This document shows positions 42,933 to 50,897 of a DNA stretch of 64,000 nt, piece by piece. Origin of the DNA: Streptomyces sp. NBC_00557 (GTDB taxonomy: Bacteria; Actinomycetota; Actinomycetes; Streptomycetales; Streptomycetaceae); assembly GCF_036345995.1 (NCBI RefSeq), contig NZ_CP107796.1, forward strand, positions 7,068,001-7,132,000, given 5' to 3'. Numbering within the stretch: position 1 is the stretch's first letter; each line of letters begins with the position of its first letter. The notes below the pieces were generated by a model. The model ran no database searches, was not told where the DNA came from, and saw only the letters and a list, made by a program, of their open reading frames with translations. A program made the position numbers and the translations under genes.

Positions 42933-43478
42933 CCGGCCGGCAGGGGCACGGCAGCCCAGCGGGCGGGGCGGGGTGGCGGGGAGGCGTTGCTCCGGGGCGC
43001 GGAGAGGGGACGGCGCGTCGAGGGCGCTCATGCCCCGCGTTCATACGGCCCACCCGGCTGCACAGGCCTTCGACAGGGGTACGGCGTTCGTACGGCCCAT
43101 CGTGGCCGAACGGGCGCGTCTGCAGGGCTCCGGAAGGCGCCCGCGACCGGTGCGGCGTCGCGGCGCACGCCGGGGCGCGGGTCCGTCGGGGCGCGCCGGA
43201 CGGCGCATCAGGCGCGGTGCCCCGGTGGGCCGGTCGCTACGCCGGCAGACGGGGCGGCCGGGGCGCTGAGGAGCCTCCGCGGCCGGCAGGAGGTCGCGTC
43301 GGCCCCGGGCCCGCCCGTGGGCTCCAGGCGGGCACCGGGGTGGCGCCGACGGTGCTCGGAAGCGGCCCTCCTGCTGGAGCCGCTCCTGCGCTACGGCGGG
43401 TCGGCCGGCCTGGGCCGGGCCGGGGCAGCCGGCGTCACCCTGCCGGACCGTCGGGCCGGCCCGCCGTGACGGCCCGGG
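42933..43478. other. 546-base gap, no convincing gene
   Basis: Strongly G-rich on the plus strand. Open frames cross it but show only Arg/Gly/Ala-rich composition and no ribosome site or recognisable motif. TTCATACGGCCCA (about 43040) and TTCGTACGGCCCA (about 43087) are a near-repeat. It contains the terminator side of the NlpC gene; otherwise nothing is identified. Confidence 0.55.
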
Positions 43479-43952
43479 TCAGTTGACCCGGCCGTACCAG
43501 ACGCTCCTGGTCCAGATCTTCTGCAGCCGCACCACGTCACCGGTCCTCGGTGCGTGCCAGATCTTCCCGTGTCCGGCGTAGATGCCGACGTGGTAGACGT
43601 AGGAGCCCGAGTGGAAGAACACCAGGTCGCCGGCCCTGCGGCTGCGGGCGGAGATGTGGTGCGTCCGGTTGTACTGCGCGGCGGCGGTACGCGGCAGGGT
43701 CTTGCCCGCCTTCTTGAACGAGTAGAGCGTCAGCCCCGAGCAGTCGAACCTGCGCGGCCCGGTGGCCCCGTACTGGTACGGCGCCCCCTTCTTGGAGGCC
43801 GCGATGTGCAGTGCTTTCGTGGCCAGGGTCGCGGCCGAGGCGTCGGTGGCGAGCCCGGGGACCGCGATCGAGCCGCCCACGGCGGCGAGGGTGAGGGCCG
43901 AGGCCGTACCGGCCCGGGCCATGAGCGACGGGACACGATTGAGCGCAGTCAT
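43479..43952 (-). CDS. Secreted NlpC/P60 peptidoglycan hydrolase
   Basis: 157 residues from ATG 43952. A signal peptide (residues about 1-40, SALTLAAVGGSIAVPGL then ASA) leads to the NlpC/P60 domain: RFDCSGLTLYSFKKAGKTLPRTAAAQY with the catalytic Cys, AGDLVFFHSG, HVGIYAGHGKIWHAP with the catalytic His. It cleaves peptide cross-links in the cell wall. Minimal domain architecture, no LysM or SH3. The 5' leader carries a ydaO/c-di-AMP riboswitch (about 43960-44125), so expression should fall when c-di-AMP is high. The stop lies in an inverted repeat CCGGGTCA-GT-TGACCCGG (43474-43491). Confidence 0.94.
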   Translation of the reverse strand: MTALNRVPSLMARAGTASALTLAAVGGSIAVPGLATDASAATLATKALHIAASKKGAPYQYGATGPRRFDCSGLTLYSFKKAGKTLPRTAAAQYNRTHHISARSRRAGDLVFFHSGSYVYHVGIYAGHGKIWHAPRTGDVVRLQKIWTRSVWYGRVN

Positions 43953-43959
43953 GCGCAAC

Positions 43960-44125
43960 CCTTCGTCAGCCGCCTGTGAAGGATGACCTGTCGGATTCGG
44001 GCTGGCGAAGTTGCCCGGCCGCGTTGCCGCGGCTTCACCCCAAGGGCTGCTCGGAACCTCCGCCCGGCCGCGGCGCACAGAGGGCTCTGTGACGCGCGGA
44101 CGGACATCCGTCCCGGCGACCCGTC
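43960..44125 (-). ncRNA. ydaO-type c-di-AMP riboswitch
   Basis: On the minus strand, in order: GTCGCC (pairs with GGCGGC at the 3' end), a variable arm, GGAGGTTCCGAGC, CCCTTGGGGTGAAGCC, a GCGGC/GCGGCC stem, CGGGCAACTTCGCCAGCCCG, AATCCGACAGGTCATCC, then AGGCGGCTGAC, with the NlpC ATG 8-15 bases downstream. These are the conserved blocks of the ydaO class (GGGUGAA, AACUCCGCC-like, CCCGAAUCCGNCAG). In actinobacteria this element precedes cell-wall hydrolase genes. The boundaries are by eye. Confidence 0.88.
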
Positions 44126-44547
44126 TTGCTTGGGTCCTCCACTCCTGCCGATCCACTCCTGTCGACCGGTCGTCCGGGCGGCGGCAGGACTCGGCGTCCG
44201 CCCGGACCGCCCCGCCGCGGTCGGCGGGGGCTTGTCGTCGGACGGGATCTTCACCCACGCCGGTCCGAAAATCCCAACGCATCCGGGAATTTGTGGCGTT
44301 ACTCACCACTCGCCCGTTCGGGTGGACCACGTGATGTTCGAGACATCGTCAGATCCCCGACACACCCTCGGACCTGGGGTTAAGCGCCTCTCCGCGCACC
44401 CCGGACGGGCGCGGTGCGCAAGTCGGGAGGCCCGGAAAACGATCCGGATATACACCGGTCGGCGGTACGTCGTTCGGGTCGTTTCAACTCCCGTCCGGTC
44501 GGCTCCCGTCGACGCCGGGGTCCGGTACGGCCGCGCGGGCGTCCGGA
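44126..44547. other. Upstream leader and intergenic DNA, no gene
   Basis: Continues the region upstream of the riboswitch up to the small hypothetical gene, which is on the same strand. It should hold the promoter of the NlpC gene; a short A/T-rich patch at about 44275-44300 is the best place, but no clear hexamers were assigned. CAGGAGTGGA occurs twice on the minus strand near 44140-44160. Confidence 0.5.
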
Positions 44548-44853
44548 TCAGCCGACGCCGTCCGGCGGGAGCGCGACGCGTGCGGTCCGGCGTTCACCGT
44601 CCAGCACCCGCAGGGCCCGTGCCAGCGTGTCCCCGTGCAGCTCCGTCTCGCCCCGCTGGTGCATCAGCGCGAGGGCGTCACGCAGCTCTGCGGCCTTGCG
44701 CACCAGGGCCTGGGCTGCGCGCAGCCCGCGATAGGTGTCGCCGCCGTGCGCGGGATTGACGCGGCCCAGCAGGTCGGCGGCCTCCAGATAACGGTCGATC
44801 AGGTCGCCCTCGGCGCGCGTGAGCGCGGGCAGCGGCGGAAGGTCCGGCAGCAT
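44548..44853 (-). CDS. Small helical protein coupled to the ClpP paralog
   Basis: 101 residues from ATG 44853. Its ribosome site GAGGTGA overlaps the ClpP-paralog stop. Predicted mostly helical: LTRAEGDLIDRYLEAADLLGR, GLRAAQALVRKAAELRDALALMHQRGETELHGDTLARALRVLDGE. No known domain recognised. The tight coupling suggests a partner or adaptor of the ClpP-like protein, but that is context only. Confidence 0.82.
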   Translation of the reverse strand: MLPDLPPLPALTRAEGDLIDRYLEAADLLGRVNPAHGGDTYRGLRAAQALVRKAAELRDALALMHQRGETELHGDTLARALRVLDGERRTARVALPPDGVG

Positions 44854-44860
44854 CGGCGGC

Positions 44861-45496
44861 TCACCTCGCGTCCGGTGCGCCCGGGGTGCCCCGCCGGGCG
44901 GGCACGAGGGCGTCCACCAGGCCGTACTCCACCGCGGCGGGGGCGTCCAGCACCAGGTCCCGCTCCAGGTCGCGGCGGACCTGTCCGGCCGTGCGCCCGG
45001 TGTGCCGTACCAGCATCTCCTCCGTCAGCGCACGGATCCGGGCCAGTTCCCCGGCCTGGATGAGCAGGTCGCTCGGCTGGCCCTGCACCGGCTCGGCGAG
45101 CCGGGGCTGCGAGAGGACCATGCGCGCGCCCGGCAGGGCGAACCGCTTGCCCGGCGTGCCGGCCGCGATCAGCAGCGCGGCCTGGGAGGAGGCCTGGCCC
45201 AGGCAGTAGGTGGCCACGTCGCAACTGACGTAGCGCAGCGTGTCGTAGACCGCCGTCAACGCGCTGAACGTGCCGCCGGGGGAGTTGACGTACAGCGTGA
45301 TGTCCCGCTCCGGAGCCGCGTGTTCGAGGTACATCAGCTGTGCCATCACGTCGTTCGCGGCCGCGTCGTCCAGCGGGGTGCCGAGGAAGACGATCCGGTC
45401 CTCGAACAGCTTGCCGTACGGGTCCAGGGTGCGCACGCCGCTGCCGGTGCGCTCGGTGAACTCGGGCAGGACATGGCGGGCGAACGCTCGGGACAT
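44861..45496 (-). CDS. ClpP-family protein lacking the catalytic His
   Basis: 211 residues. The ClpP fold is clear: [69 protein letters not shown] with Ser104 at the nucleophile position, and EYGLVDALV. The catalytic His segment, HQP in active ClpP, reads [10 protein letters not shown]: Ser129 replaces His. The Asp region ([15 protein letters not shown]) is retained. So classical protease activity is unlikely; it may be a ClpR-like structural subunit. Streptomyces has a separate clpP5 family; this may be that gene, not confirmed. Divergent from an orphan Phd/YefM antitoxin. Confidence 0.9.
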   Translation of the reverse strand: MSRAFARHVLPEFTERTGSGVRTLDPYGKLFEDRIVFLGTPLDDAAANDVMAQLMYLEHAAPERDITLYVNSPGGTFSALTAVYDTLRYVSCDVATYCLGQASSQAALLIAAGTPGKRFALPGARMVLSQPRLAEPVQGQPSDLLIQAGELARIRALTEEMLVRHTGRTAGQVRRDLERDLVLDAPAAVEYGLVDALVPARRGTPGAPDAR

Positions 45497-45569
45497 GGGA
45501 CACCCCTTCTCTCACCCGGGCCCCCCACGGACCCGGCTTCTGTAAAAAATGTACAGGACGTACCTGACG

Positions 45570-45575
45570 TACGAT
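45570..45575 (+). promoter_or_regulatory. -10 box TACGAT of the antitoxin gene with repeated ACGTAC
   Basis: TACGAT lies 6 bases before the ATG at 45582. ACGTAC occurs twice just upstream (45558-45563 and 45567-45572) in an A/T-rich patch beginning TGTAAAAAATGTACAGG. Repeats at this position fit autoregulation by a Phd/YefM-type dimer. Confidence 0.45.
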
Positions 45576-45581
45576 GGGGGT

Positions 45582-45860
45582 ATGGCCTACGAGATTCCGG
45601 TGACGCAAGCCAGGGCTGAGCTCGCCGACCTGATCAACCGGGTGGTGTACGGCGGTGAGCGCGTCGTGGTCACCCGGCACGGCAAGCCGCTGGTCGCGCT
45701 GGTGTCGGCCGCCGATCTGGAGCGGCTGGACGCCCTCGAGGAGCAGGCCGGGGAGCAGGTCGTCAGCTCGGTCTCGGGCGTCCGCGAGGCCGGTTCCGCC
45801 GCGCGCGAACGGCAGCGCTTCGGGATCGCCGCCGAGCACCGGGGGCCCGGGGTCTCCTGA
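45582..45860 (+). CDS. Phd/YefM family antitoxin, orphan
   Basis: 92 residues from ATG 45582. YEIPVTQARAELADLINRVVYGGERVVVTRHGKPLVALVSAADLERLDALEE is a full PhdYeFM DNA-binding domain. The C-terminal tail (GEQVVSSVSGVREAGSAARERQRFG) would be the toxin-binding part. No toxin gene is adjacent: ureA follows on the same strand after 227 bases and the ClpP paralog is divergent. It may act as a stand-alone repressor, including of the ClpP-like gene. Confidence 0.9.
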   Translation: MAYEIPVTQARAELADLINRVVYGGERVVVTRHGKPLVALVSAADLERLDALEEQAGEQVVSSVSGVREAGSAARERQRFGIAAEHRGPGVS

Positions 45861-45914
45861 CCCGCGCGGGTATCGGCGGTCCCATCGCGCGGTCATCGGT
45901 GGATCAAGGTCTGG

Positions 45915-45930
45915 TTAACGTCGCCGAAAC
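45915..45930 (+). promoter_or_regulatory. GlnR-type box upstream of ureA
   Basis: TTAAC (45915-45919), 6 bases, GAAAC (45926-45930) matches the GlnR half-pair gTnAC-n6-GaAAC. The second pair expected after 6 more bases is not conserved. A TACCCT -10 (45941-45946) lies just downstream, so the box is at the -35 region, fitting activation or repression of the urease operon by nitrogen status. Confidence 0.6.
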
Positions 45931-45940
45931 TCCGGCGCTC

Positions 45941-45946
45941 TACCCT
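45941..45946 (+). promoter_or_regulatory. -10 box TACCCT of the urease operon
   Basis: TACCCT follows the GlnR-type box by 10 bases. The -35 is poor (ACGTCG), as expected for an activator-dependent promoter. The leader to ureA would be about 135 bases. Confidence 0.4.
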
Positions 45947-46087
45947 GCCGATCCACGCCATCAGGGGTTTTTCTGCCCGGGATCGAGGACGATCCGGGGA
46001 TTGGACCGTGTGTGACACCCGTCCCCGTCGCGATGGCTGCGGCAACCGGACCCCGCACGGTCCGGAGCAAGGACTGTGAGGTGGGAC

Positions 46088-46390
46088 GTGCAACTGACCC
46101 CGCACGAGCAAGAGCGGCTGCTGATCCACGTGGCGGCCGACGTGGCCGAGAAGCGCAGGGCCCGCGGGCTCAGGCTCAACCACCCGGAAGCGGTCGCCCT
46201 CATCACGTCGCACATCCTCGAAGGCGCGCGTGACGGCCGTACGGTCGCCGAACTGATGTCCTCCGGCCGCAAGCTCCTCACCCGGGACGACGTCATGGAC
46301 GGCGTCCCCGAGATGATCCACGACGTCCAGGTGGAGGCCACCTTCCCGGACGGCACCAAGCTCGTCACCGTCCACGAGCCGATCGTCTGA
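46088..46390 (+). CDS. ureA: Urease gamma subunit
   Basis: 100 residues from GTG 46088, chosen because GAGGTGGG lies just upstream and the family starts with a short leader before [10 protein letters not shown]; a GTG at 46076 is inside the ribosome site. Conserved: [66 protein letters not shown]. First gene of ureABCFGD. Confidence 0.97.
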   Translation: MQLTPHEQERLLIHVAADVAEKRRARGLRLNHPEAVALITSHILEGARDGRTVAELMSSGRKLLTRDDVMDGVPEMIHDVQVEATFPDGTKLVTVHEPIV

Positions 46391-46400
46391 GGGGGCCGCG

Positions 46401-46712
46401 ATGATTCCCGGAGAGATCCTGTTCGCCGACGACCCCGTCGTCTGCAACGAGGGCCGCGAGGTCACCCGCCTCACCGTCCTCAACGCCGCCGACCGCCCGG
46501 TCCAGGTCGGCTCGCACTACCACTTCGCCGAGGCCAACCCCGGCCTGGAGTTCGACCGCGCCGCCGCCCGCGGCAAGCGGCTGAACGTGGCCGCCGGCAC
46601 CGCCGTGCGCTTCGAGCCCGGCATCCCCGTCGACGTCGAACTCGTGCCCCTCGCCGGCGCCCGGATCGTGCCGGGGCTGCGCGGGCAGACGGGAGGCGCG
46701 CTCGATGCCTGA
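46401..46712 (+). CDS. ureB: Urease beta subunit
   Basis: 103 residues. [53 protein letters not shown] is the standard beta subunit, ending [12 protein letters not shown]. Ten bases after ureA, and its end overlaps ureC by 8 bases. Confidence 0.97.
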   Translation: MIPGEILFADDPVVCNEGREVTRLTVLNAADRPVQVGSHYHFAEANPGLEFDRAAARGKRLNVAAGTAVRFEPGIPVDVELVPLAGARIVPGLRGQTGGALDA

Positions 46713-48426
46713 GATCTCCCGCGGCGCCTACGCCGACCTGTTCGGCCCCACCACCGGTGACCGCATCCGGCTCGCCGACACCGATCTGCTGGTCGAGATC
46801 GAGGAGGACCGCTCCGGCGGCCCCGGCGCCTCCGGGGACGAGGCCGTCTTCGGCGGCGGCAAGGTCATCCGCGAGTCCATGGGGCAGTCCCGTGCCACCC
46901 GCGCCGACGGCACTCCCGACACCGTGATCACCGGCGCCGTCGTCGTGGACCACTGGGGCGTCGTCAAGGCTGACATCGGCATCCGCGACGGCCGGATCAC
47001 CGCGATCGGCAAGGCCGGCAACCCGGACACCATGGACGGCGTCCACCCGGACCTCGTCATCGGACCCGAGACCGAGATCATCGCGGGCAACGGGCGGATC
47101 CTCACCGCCGGCGCCATCGACGCGCACGTGCACTTCATCTGCCCCCAGGTCGCCGACGAGGCCCTCGCCTCCGGCATCACCACCCTGGTCGGCGGCGGCA
47201 CCGGCCCCGCCGAGGGCTCCAAGGCCACCACGGTCACCCCCGGCCCCTGGCACCTCGCCCGGATGTTCGAGGCGATGGAGGCCTACCCGGTCAACGTCGG
47301 CTTCCTCGGCAAGGGCAACACGGTCAGCCACGAGGCGATGCTCTCCCAGATCCGGGGCGGCGCGGCCGGCCTGAAGCTGCACGAGGACTGGGGCTCCACC
47401 CCGGCCGTCATCGACGCCGCGCTGACGGTCGCCGACCGCACCGGCATCCAGGTCGCCATCCACACCGACACCCTCAACGAGGCCGGGTTCGTCGGCGACA
47501 CCCTCGCCGCGATCGCGGGCCGGGGCATCCACTCGTACCACACCGAGGGCGCCGGCGGCGGGCACGCTCCGGACATCATGACCGTGGTCTCGCAGCCCAA
47601 CGTGCTGCCCAGCTCCACCAACCCGACCCGGCCCTTCACCGTCAACACCGCCGAGGAACACCTCGACATGCTGATGGTGTGCCACCACCTCAACCCGGCG
47701 GTGCCCGAGGACCTGGCCTTCGCCGAGTCCCGCATCCGGCCGTCCACCATCGGCGCGGAGGACATCCTGCACGACCTCGGCGCCATCTCGATCATCTCCT
47801 CCGACTCCCAGGCCATGGGCCGCGTCGGCGAGGTGATCCTGCGCACCTGGCAGACCGCTCATGTGATGAAGCGCAGGCGCGGCGCGCTGCCCGGTGACGG
47901 ACGCGCGGACAACCACCGGGTACGTCGCTATGTCGCCAAATACACGATCAACCCGGCGCTCGCCCAGGGCCTCGCCGCCGAGATCGGCTCCGTCGAGACC
48001 GGCAAGCTCGCCGACCTCGTCCTGTGGGAGCCGGCGTTCTTCGGCGTCAAGCCGCTCCTCGTCCTCAAGGGCGGTCAGATCGCCTACGCGCAGATGGGCG
48101 ACGCCAACGCCTCGATCCCCACACCGCAACCGATCCTGCCCCGCCCGATGTACGGCGCGATCGGCCGTGCCCCGGCCGCCAACTCGGTCAACTTCGTCAG
48201 CGCGATGGCCGTCGAGGACGGGCTGCCGGAGCGGCTCGGGCTCGGCAAGCGGTTCCAGGCGATCTCCTCCACGCGCGCGGTCACCAAGGCCGACATGCGG
48301 GAGAACGACGCCCGGCCCGACGTCCGGATCGACCCCGACAGCTTCGCCGTGCACATCGACGGCGAACTGGTCGAGGCCACCCCGGCCGCCGAACTGCCCA
48401 TGGCCCAGCGCTACTTCCTCTTCTGA
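46705..48426 (+). CDS. ureC: Urease alpha subunit
   Basis: 573 residues. All catalytic landmarks: HVHFICPQ (nickel His pair), [12 protein letters not shown] (carbamylated Lys), [17 protein letters not shown], the flap CHHLNP with its Cys and His, and [11 protein letters not shown]. The enzyme hydrolyses urea to ammonia and carbamate at a dinickel centre. Normal length; no insertion. Confidence 0.98.
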   Translation: MPEISRGAYADLFGPTTGDRIRLADTDLLVEIEEDRSGGPGASGDEAVFGGGKVIRESMGQSRATRADGTPDTVITGAVVVDHWGVVKADIGIRDGRITAIGKAGNPDTMDGVHPDLVIGPETEIIAGNGRILTAGAIDAHVHFICPQVADEALASGITTLVGGGTGPAEGSKATTVTPGPWHLARMFEAMEAYPVNVGFLGKGNTVSHEAMLSQIRGGAAGLKLHEDWGSTPAVIDAALTVADRTGIQVAIHTDTLNEAGFVGDTLAAIAGRGIHSYHTEGAGGGHAPDIMTVVSQPNVLPSSTNPTRPFTVNTAEEHLDMLMVCHHLNPAVPEDLAFAESRIRPSTIGAEDILHDLGAISIISSDSQAMGRVGEVILRTWQTAHVMKRRRGALPGDGRADNHRVRRYVAKYTINPALAQGLAAEIGSVETGKLADLVLWEPAFFGVKPLLVLKGGQIAYAQMGDANASIPTPQPILPRPMYGAIGRAPAANSVNFVSAMAVEDGLPERLGLGKRFQAISSTRAVTKADMRENDARPDVRIDPDSFAVHIDGELVEATPAAELPMAQRYFLF

Positions 48427-48436
48427 CGGGGTCGTG

Positions 48437-49111
48437 ATGTCACGGGCAGCACTGCTCGTCCTGGCCGACGGCCGCTTCCCCGCCGGAGGGCACGCGCACT
48501 CCGGCGGGGCGGAGGCCGCCGTCAAGGCGGGCCGGATCACCTCCGCCGCGAGCCTGGAGGACTTCTGCCGCGGCCGGCTGCACACCGCGGGAGCCGTCGC
48601 GGGCGCGCTGGCCGCCGCGGCCGTACTCGGCGCCGACCCGGGGGAGTTGGACGCGGCGGCGGACGCGCGTACGCCGTCACCCGCCCTGCGGGCCGCAGCG
48701 CGGCGCCTCGGCCGGCAGCTGCTGCGGGCCGCCCGGGCGAGCTGGCCGTGCGACGAACTCGACGCGCTGGCACGGAGGTTCCCCAAGGGGGCACACCAGC
48801 CGGTGGTGCTCGGGTGCGTGGCGCGGGCCGCCGGTCTCGGGCCCGAGGACGCGGCGTACTGCGCGGCGTACGAGAGCGTGAGCGGGCCGGCGACGGCCAC
48901 GGTACGGCTGCTCAGCCTCGACCCGTTCGACGCGACGGGCGTGCTGGCGCGGCTGGCGCCGGAGCTCGACCGCGTCGTGGACCGAGCCGTGGCCGCGGCG
49001 CGGAGCGTGCGCGACGAGGGCGTCGACGCACTGCCGGCGGCTTCCGGGCCCTTGCTGGAGGTCGGCGCGGAGTGGCATGCGGGCTGGCCCGTGCGGCTGT
49101 TCGCGTCGTAG
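48437..49111 (+). CDS. ureF: Urease accessory protein UreF
   Basis: 224 residues from ATG 48437 (a GTG lies one codon earlier). LLVLADGRFPAGGHAHSGGAEAAVKAGRI matches the UreF start (FPxGGxxHS type), with a helical body and GAHQPVVLGCVARAAGLGPEDAA. UreF works with UreG and UreD in GTP-driven nickel loading. Ten bases after ureC. A 27-bp tandem repeat array separates it from ureG. Confidence 0.93.
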   Translation: MSRAALLVLADGRFPAGGHAHSGGAEAAVKAGRITSAASLEDFCRGRLHTAGAVAGALAAAAVLGADPGELDAAADARTPSPALRAAARRLGRQLLRAARASWPCDELDALARRFPKGAHQPVVLGCVARAAGLGPEDAAYCAAYESVSGPATATVRLLSLDPFDATGVLARLAPELDRVVDRAVAAARSVRDEGVDALPAASGPLLEVGAEWHAGWPVRLFAS

Positions 49112-49140
49112 AGCCCACCCCCGCCGGGCCGAGGGGCCCC

Positions 49141-49247
49141 GCCCCTTTCGACCCGCCAGAGGGATCCGCCCCCTTCGACCCGCCAGAGGGATCCGTCCCT
49201 TCCACCCCGCCAGGGGCCCGCCCCCTTCCACCCCGCCAGGGGGACCC
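49141..49247. repeat. Tandem repeat array (about 27 bp, four units) between ureF and ureG
   Basis: Units 49141-49167 and 49168-49194 (27 bp, one mismatch; each contains TTCGACCCGCCAGAGGGATC), then 49195-49219 (25 bp) and 49220-49247 (28 bp), more diverged. A fifth fragment follows at 49248. It is non-coding on the operon strand; the gap 49112-49336 otherwise holds only the ureG leader. Confidence 0.9.
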
Positions 49248-49336
49248 GCCCCCTGGACCCCGACCGGTCTCACCGCCTCGTCCTCGGCGCCGGATGAGCC
49301 GACCGGGGCCGACCTGGCCGAAATGGAGCCGCTGTC

Positions 49337-50014
49337 ATGCACCTCGATCACACCCACCCCGGACCCGCCGCCCTCGGCGCGGACGCGCGCCGGCCCGACG
49401 GATCGCGCCGCGCGCTGCGCATCGGGCTCGGCGGGCCCGTCGGGTCCGGGAAGACCGCCACCGTCGCCGCGCTCTGCCGGGCCCTGCGCGACGAGTTGTC
49501 GCTCGCGGTCGTCACCAACGACATCTACACCCGTGAGGACGCCGAGTTCCTGCTGCGGGAGGCCGTGCTGCCGCCCGAGCGGATCACGGCCGTGGAGACG
49601 GGCGCCTGCCCGCACACCGCGATCCGCGACGACATCTCCGCCAACCTCGAAGCCGTGGAGGACCTGGAGGACGCGGTCGGCCCGCTGGACCTGATCCTCG
49701 TCGAGTCCGGCGGCGACAACCTCACCGCGACCTTCTCGAAGGGGCTCGTGGACGCCCAGATCTTCGTGATCGACGTGGCCGGCGGCGACGACATCCCGCG
49801 CAAGGGCGGTCCCGGCGTCACCACCGCAGACCTGCTCGTCGTCAACAAGACCGACCTCGCCCCGTACGTCGGCTCCGACCTCGCCCGGATGGCCGCCGAC
49901 GCCAAGGCCCAGCGGGCCGAACTCCCCGTCGTCCTCCAGTCGTTGCGCAGCGAGCGGGGCGTCGCCGACGTGGCCGCGTGGGTGCGCGGGCGGCTCGCCG
50001 CGTGGACGGCGTGA
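49337..50014 (+). CDS. ureG: Urease accessory GTPase UreG
   Basis: 225 residues. Starts with a His-containing leader ([10 protein letters not shown]), then P-loop [32 protein letters not shown], the Cys-Pro-His nickel motif in [30 protein letters not shown] and the NKTDLA base motif. SIMIBI GTPase that delivers nickel to urease. Its stop overlaps the ureD start as GTGA. Confidence 0.97.
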   Translation: MHLDHTHPGPAALGADARRPDGSRRALRIGLGGPVGSGKTATVAALCRALRDELSLAVVTNDIYTREDAEFLLREAVLPPERITAVETGACPHTAIRDDISANLEAVEDLEDAVGPLDLILVESGGDNLTATFSKGLVDAQIFVIDVAGGDDIPRKGGPGVTTADLLVVNKTDLAPYVGSDLARMAADAKAQRAELPVVLQSLRSERGVADVAAWVRGRLAAWTA

Positions 50015-50778
50015 CCGCCTCCGGGGTACGGGCGGACGCCCGGATCGTCGCCCGTGCCGACGGCCGGGGCGGGACCGCGCTGGCCGTCCTGGAGAGCGAT
50101 GGCCCGCTGGCCCTGCGCCGCGTCCGGTCCGGCGGCGCGGAGGCGCGGGTCATGGTCGTCGGCGCGATGAGCGGCCCGCTCGGCGGCGACCGCTTCTCGC
50201 TCACGGCGCGTGTGGCGCAGGGTGCCCGGCTGCACGTCGGTTCGGCCGCCGCCACCCTCGCCCTGCCGGGCCAGGCCAAGGGCGAGGCCCGCTACGACGT
50301 ACGGCTCGACGTGGCCGACGGAGCCGAACTGCACTGGCTGCCGGAGCAGTTGATCTCGGCCCGGGGCAGCGACCTGCGCATCGCCACCCGGGCCGAACTC
50401 GCCCCCGGCGCCCGGCTCGTGCTGCGGGAGGAGCAGGTGCTCGGGCGGGCGGGGGAGGAGCCCGGGCGGCTCGGCAGCCGGCTGACCGTGCGGATCGCGG
50501 GCCGGACGGTGCTGGACCAGGAGCTGGCCTGCGGGCCCGGGGCCCTGGGCGGCTGGGACGGTCCCGCGGTGCTGGCCGGGCATCGCGCGGTGGGCCAACT
50601 CGTCGTCGTACGACCGGATTTCGCCCTGAACGCACCCGCGCCCGCAATGCTGGACGAGTGCGCCGCCCTGATGCCGCTGGCCGGTCCGGCGGTCCTGGTC
50701 AGCGCCCTTGCGCCGGACGCCCTGCGGTTGCGGCGAGTCCTGGACGCCTCCCTGGCAAGGCTCATGGGTCGAACATGA
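50011..50778 (+). CDS. ureD: Urease accessory protein UreD (UreH)
   Basis: 255 residues from the GTG overlapping ure[49 protein letters not shown] is the UreD beta-helical core, and [16 protein letters not shown] is also conserved. The N-terminal GxxxLxxxxxG part is short. It binds apo-urease and passes nickel. Last gene of the operon; no ureE is present, as is common in actinomycetes. Confidence 0.93.
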   Translation: MTASGVRADARIVARADGRGGTALAVLESDGPLALRRVRSGGAEARVMVVGAMSGPLGGDRFSLTARVAQGARLHVGSAAATLALPGQAKGEARYDVRLDVADGAELHWLPEQLISARGSDLRIATRAELAPGARLVLREEQVLGRAGEEPGRLGSRLTVRIAGRTVLDQELACGPGALGGWDGPAVLAGHRAVGQLVVVRPDFALNAPAPAMLDECAALMPLAGPAVLVSALAPDALRLRRVLDASLARLMGRT

Positions 50779-50803
50779 CCATCCGTTTATCGGATTGGTA
50801 AAG
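50779..50803 (+). terminator. Imperfect hairpin after ureD
   Basis: ACCATCCG and CGGATTGGT pair with a one-base bulge around TTTAT immediately after the ureD stop. It may end the urease operon or be part of the aminopeptidase promoter, since GGTAAAGAT follows directly. Confidence 0.35.
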
Positions 50804-50897
50804 ATGGCAGGCGACCCCTGTTGTCAGGCCGCTCACAGCCGAGAGGATCCCCCACCTGACCACTCGCAGCGATCCTGATGCAGGGGGAGGGGCCCAC

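Noticed and set aside
42868..43469. ORFs in the 42.9-43.5 kb gap
   Set aside because: Arg/Gly/Ala strings without ribosome site, codon-position bias or any known motif; the frames begin inside the ATPase gene.
43474..43491. CCGGGTCA-GT-TGACCCGG as terminator of the NlpC gene
   Set aside because: It spans the stop codon and leaves only a 2-base loop, so it is a poor terminator; noted only in the gene entry.
46480..48900. 806-residue minus-strand ORF opposite ureC
   Set aside because: Antisense of ureB-ureC-ureF, with repetitive Gly/Val/Asp composition.
49112..49247. Repeat peptide ORF (DPSGGSKGA units) on the minus strand between ureF and ureG
   Set aside because: No start or ribosome site and it runs antisense to the operon; a by-product of the tandem repeat.
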